In this document: piece by piece, positions 61,922-64,000 of the stretch
Numbering within the stretch: the stretch's first letter is position 1
Layout of the letters: each line of letters opens with the position of its first letter
Origin: Bradyrhizobium sp. AZCC 1721
GTDB taxonomy: Bacteria; Pseudomonadota; Alphaproteobacteria; Rhizobiales; Xanthobacteraceae
Length of the DNA stretch: 64,000 bases
Assembly (NCBI RefSeq): GCF_036924715.1
Contig: NZ_JAZHSB010000001.1
Location: 4,703,001-4,767,000, forward strand
Direction of reading: 5' to 3'
Notes under the pieces: generated by a model
Database searches by the model: none
The model's input: the letters and a program-made list of their open reading frames with translations, nothing else
What the model was told of the DNA's origin: nothing
Translations under genes and position numbers: made by a program

Positions 61922-62116
61922 ATGACCCCACACATCTCCGAGGAACCTTCTGCCAGGTTGATCGACTGGAATTCCTTCGTCATCGTGGGCAACACAATGC
62001 CGCCTCGAGATCCTGAAGACGAAGACGACGAAGAGGAAGAGGAAGAGGAAGAGGACGAAGAGGAGGAGGAGGGCGCAGACGAAGCGCCGGTCATACGCGA
62101 GCCGGACGAAGACTAA
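61922..62116 (+). CDS. Small highly acidic protein
   Basis: 64 residues. The first 30 are ordinary (RLIDWNSFVIVGNTMPPRDP); from about 31 to 50 nearly every residue is Asp or Glu, and the protein ends VIREPDED. AAGGAG stands before the ATG. The encoding DNA is a run of GAA/GAG/GAC codons, which could also be slippage-prone. The function is unknown; such poly-acidic tails can chaperone basic proteins or bind metal. Confidence 0.55.
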   Translation: MTPHISEEPSARLIDWNSFVIVGNTMPPRDPEDEDDEEEEEEEEDEEEEEGADEAPVIREPDED

Positions 62117-62179
62117 GCGAGATGCCTGCGCATCAAAACGAACGCCCGCCGACCGCTCTGAGCTTGTCGGTCGACTGCT

Positions 62180-62311
62180 CTAGGTATGAAACTTCAGCCC
62201 GTCGACTATCTTGTCGATCACCTTGCGCTCGGCACGAACAGCGAACGCCGACCAGGTTGAGTTCGGCGCGGATCACGCCCTTAACCACCCGCGGTTGGCA
62301 GCGTCATGCGT
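62180..62311 (-). pseudogene. Remnant of the 3' end of a DUF2000 gene
   Basis: About 130 bases match the start of the 63468-63878 region (the gene's 3' end) with roughly 85-90 percent identity by eye (for example 'ttgtcgatcaccttgcgctcgg', 'cggcgcggatcacgcccttaaccacc'). Small indels break the frame, and no 5' part is present. It is a partial duplication that has decayed. Confidence 0.85.
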
Positions 62312-62379
62312 CGACCATCGTGGCCGAAGCGCACTTCATCAGAAGCCACGCCCGGCTCAGCCTAGTCGCACGCCTGTTC

Positions 62380-63246
62380 TCAGCGTGTATCGACCCTGTA
62401 AGCCACAACAGTGCCCTCCATCATCATCGGGATCATGACGATGCCATCCGGCCCCATCCCGAGATCGGCGCTTCCCTTCGCAAGCGGAAGGAGGCGCGTC
62501 GCTGTGCCATTGCTCGCGATGCGGAACAACCCGCCGGTCATCCAATCGGTGACAAGAAAGCCGCCCTTGCCATCGGGTTCGACGCCGTCGAGATTGCCGA
62601 CTGGTGCCGAGCTTCCTAGATCAGACACTTTCTTCGTCGCGAGATCGACCGTCTTCATGTGGCCGGGCACCTTCGTCGAGAAGTCGGGAGCCATCTTGCC
62701 CCACGACGCGACCACAAGCCGGCCCTCCTCGACGAGGAGGCCGTTCGGATTTTCGAGCGCGTCATCCTGCATCAGGAGAGACAGCTTGCCGCCGTCGAGC
62801 ACCCAAATGCTGTTTGACACCATATCGGAAGCGTAAATCCGTCCACTCTTGTCAGCGGCGAGGTCGTTCAAAAACTTGGATCCGGGTGCCTCGAATCGGT
62901 TCGTGACTTCGCCCTTGGCGAGGTCGATTTCCGCAATCCGGTCCACATCTGCGACGTAGAGCTTGCCATTGGCAAGCGCGAGCCCGGTCGGACTATCGAG
63001 TCCCTTGACCCACTCGATTGTTACGACCTTTCCATCGGGCCCGAGCTTTGAAACGAAGCCGTTGCCATCCTTTTTCATCGGATCGCCGTTGACGTTCGAC
63101 ACATAGATGGCCCCCGCAGTTCGGTCGAAGACCGCCGATTCGGGGTTCTTGAAGCCACTCGCCTCCCACAGTTTCTGAGGTTCCGCGGCGCCGGCGCTGA
63201 AGGTAAGAACAGCTAACATTAGTGCGGAGAGCTGAGGTGTCCTCAT
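62380..63246 (-). CDS. Exported SMP-30/gluconolactonase-like beta-propeller protein
   Basis: 288-residue protein with a signal peptide (LSALMLAVLTFSAGAAEP) and repeated propeller strands (GLALANGKLYVADVDRIAEI, GRIYASDMVSNSIWVL, GLLVEEGRLVVASWG). The layout resembles SMP-30/NHL propellers that hydrolyse lactones or bind sugars, though clear metal-ligand motifs are not obvious. GAGGAGG precedes the start. It lies between the DUF2000 remnant and the intact DUF2000 gene. Confidence 0.75.
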   Translation of the reverse strand: MRTPQLSALMLAVLTFSAGAAEPQKLWEASGFKNPESAVFDRTAGAIYVSNVNGDPMKKDGNGFVSKLGPDGKVVTIEWVKGLDSPTGLALANGKLYVADVDRIAEIDLAKGEVTNRFEAPGSKFLNDLAADKSGRIYASDMVSNSIWVLDGGKLSLLMQDDALENPNGLLVEEGRLVVASWGKMAPDFSTKVPGHMKTVDLATKKVSDLGSSAPVGNLDGVEPDGKGGFLVTDWMTGGLFRIASNGTATRLLPLAKGSADLGMGPDGIVMIPMMMEGTVVAYRVDTR

Positions 63247-63467
63247 GGTAGCCTCCTCGTGCTGCCCCGACGAACGAACAAGCCTGTTACGGCAGATGTT
63301 CCTCGGCTCTTCTTTGAAATTGCGCAGCCAGGTTAGTCGGGCAGATGCAGTCTGACTTGGTAGGTCAATCGCAGTGGCTGCCTTGAGGTCACTCGTTATT
63401 CTATTACCTCTTCAACGAGGCCAGCTTGGCGCAACGCTGGGCCAATAGCTCAGGCTTTCGAAAACGC

Positions 63468-63878
63468 CTAGCTGTGATACTTCAGCCCGTCGACGATCTT
63501 GTCGATCACCTTGCGCTCGGCGCGCATCGCGAGGCCGACGAGGTTGAGCTCGGCGCGGATCACGCCCTTAACCACCTCGCGGTTGGCGGCGTCATGCGTG
63601 GTTTTGAACATGTCCTCGGTGTAGACGGCGGGCGTGACGTTGCGGGCGAGCGCCCGTTCGAGCGCGCGGGACAGCGCCGGACGATCGGCGCCGTAGATCA
63701 GGACCGGCTGGCCGATCAGCGACAGATATTTGGTGCCTGAGCCGTCGCCATAGGGCTCACCGATACATTCGGGGAAAGCGGCGGCGATGCCGCCGGCCAG
63801 AAAGGACGCGACATTGAGCTTCTGCCAGGCTTCGAGATCGGTCCGGATCACGACCGCGATCTTGGTGTCGAATTGCAT
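63468..63878 (-). CDS. DUF2000 family protein
   Basis: 136-residue protein of the DUF2000 family, whose members resemble peptidyl-tRNA hydrolase 2-like folds. KIAVVIRTDLEAWQKLNVAS opens it, YLSLIGQPVLIYGADRPAL lies in the middle, and RAELNLVGLAMRAERKVIDK closes it. The start at 63878 is chosen because the family begins right before KIAVV; codons upstream fall in a repeat. The function is unknown. A decayed copy of its 3' end lies at 62180-62311. Confidence 0.82.
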   Translation of the reverse strand: MQFDTKIAVVIRTDLEAWQKLNVASFLAGGIAAAFPECIGEPYGDGSGTKYLSLIGQPVLIYGADRPALSRALERALARNVTPAVYTEDMFKTTHDAANREVVKGVIRAELNLVGLAMRAERKVIDKIVDGLKYHS

Positions 63879-63892
63879 TGCTTTCCTCAAAT

Positions 63893-63989
63893 CGTCATTC
63901 CGGGCTGCGCCGACAGGCGCAGATCCGGAATCTCGCACTCATTATATCGAGATTCCGGGTTCGATGCTTCGCATCGCCCCGGAATGACG
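63893..63989. repeat. Palindromic repeat, 'cgtcattccggg' type
   Basis: cgtcattccggg and ccccggaatgacg are inverted ends; inside, cggaatctcg / cgagattccg pair as well. The end arm gatgcttcgcatcgccccggaatga matches the hairpin at 28824-28862. Confidence 0.8.
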
Positions 63990-64000
63990 AGATCACCCCT

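Overview
The window looks like chromosomal DNA from an alphaproteobacterium of the Bradyrhizobium / Nitrobacteraceae group. This is inferred from the high GC content, a GroESL locus with CIRCE elements, two phasins, a Usg protein, a SorAB sulfite dehydrogenase, and many short palindromic intergenic repeats of the 'cgtcattgcgag ... ctcgcaatgacg' type. No rRNA, tRNA, CRISPR array, integrase or transposase was recognised.

Layout. 1-2.3 kb: end of a TMEM175-like channel, a PlsC-type acyltransferase, an epoxide-hydrolase-like enzyme and a possible 47-residue gene. 2.3-14.6 kb: a peptide uptake and breakdown locus. It has a divergent solute-binding protein, an M20 peptidase, two Dpp/Opp permeases, a fused double ATPase, an MlrC-like M81 metallopeptidase, an M20 amidohydrolase, an amidase and an enoyl-CoA hydratase. 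14.6-20.4 kb: a broken lipase-like gene, a quinone oxidoreductase with a 2-hydroxychromene-2-carboxylate isomerase-like protein, a MetE-like protein, a CxxC protein of unknown function, xanthine phosphoribosyltransferase and a CinA-type protein.

20.5-26.7 kb: the most unusual locus. A circularly permuted ATP-grasp ligase, an alpha-E protein, a transglutaminase-like protease and the proteasome homologue Anbu lie together. The ATP-grasp gene carries a one-base frameshift. A solute-binding-protein gene with an in-frame amber stop lies antisense between the transglutaminase and Anbu. 26.7-34.7 kb: SDR, nucleoside transporter, cupin with a histone-H1-like tail, Usg, groESL preceded by three CIRCE-like operators, a phasin, two small proteins and a Crp/Fnr regulator.

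35-44.5 kb: a DUF2778 L,D-transpeptidase-like protein, RtcB, DUF899, a FecR/CHASE2-cyclase pair, and a GT39 plus GT2-GtrA glycosyltransferase pair. 44.7-56.4 kb: a second phasin, DUF72, an orphan Bug receptor, DUF488, and a tightly packed set TetR - HlyD - ABC ATPase - ABC permease - cyclase - PhzF behind a perfect palindromic operator, then a Spy/LTXXQ protein. 56.4-64 kb: an orphan TRAP receptor, a cyclase-family hydrolase, SorAB, small proteins, an SMP-30-like propeller, and a DUF2000 gene with a decayed partial copy about 1.3 kb away.

Three coding disruptions occur in the first 26 kb (two frameshifts, one nonsense). They may be real decay or base-call errors, so they are annotated as pseudogenes with that caveat.
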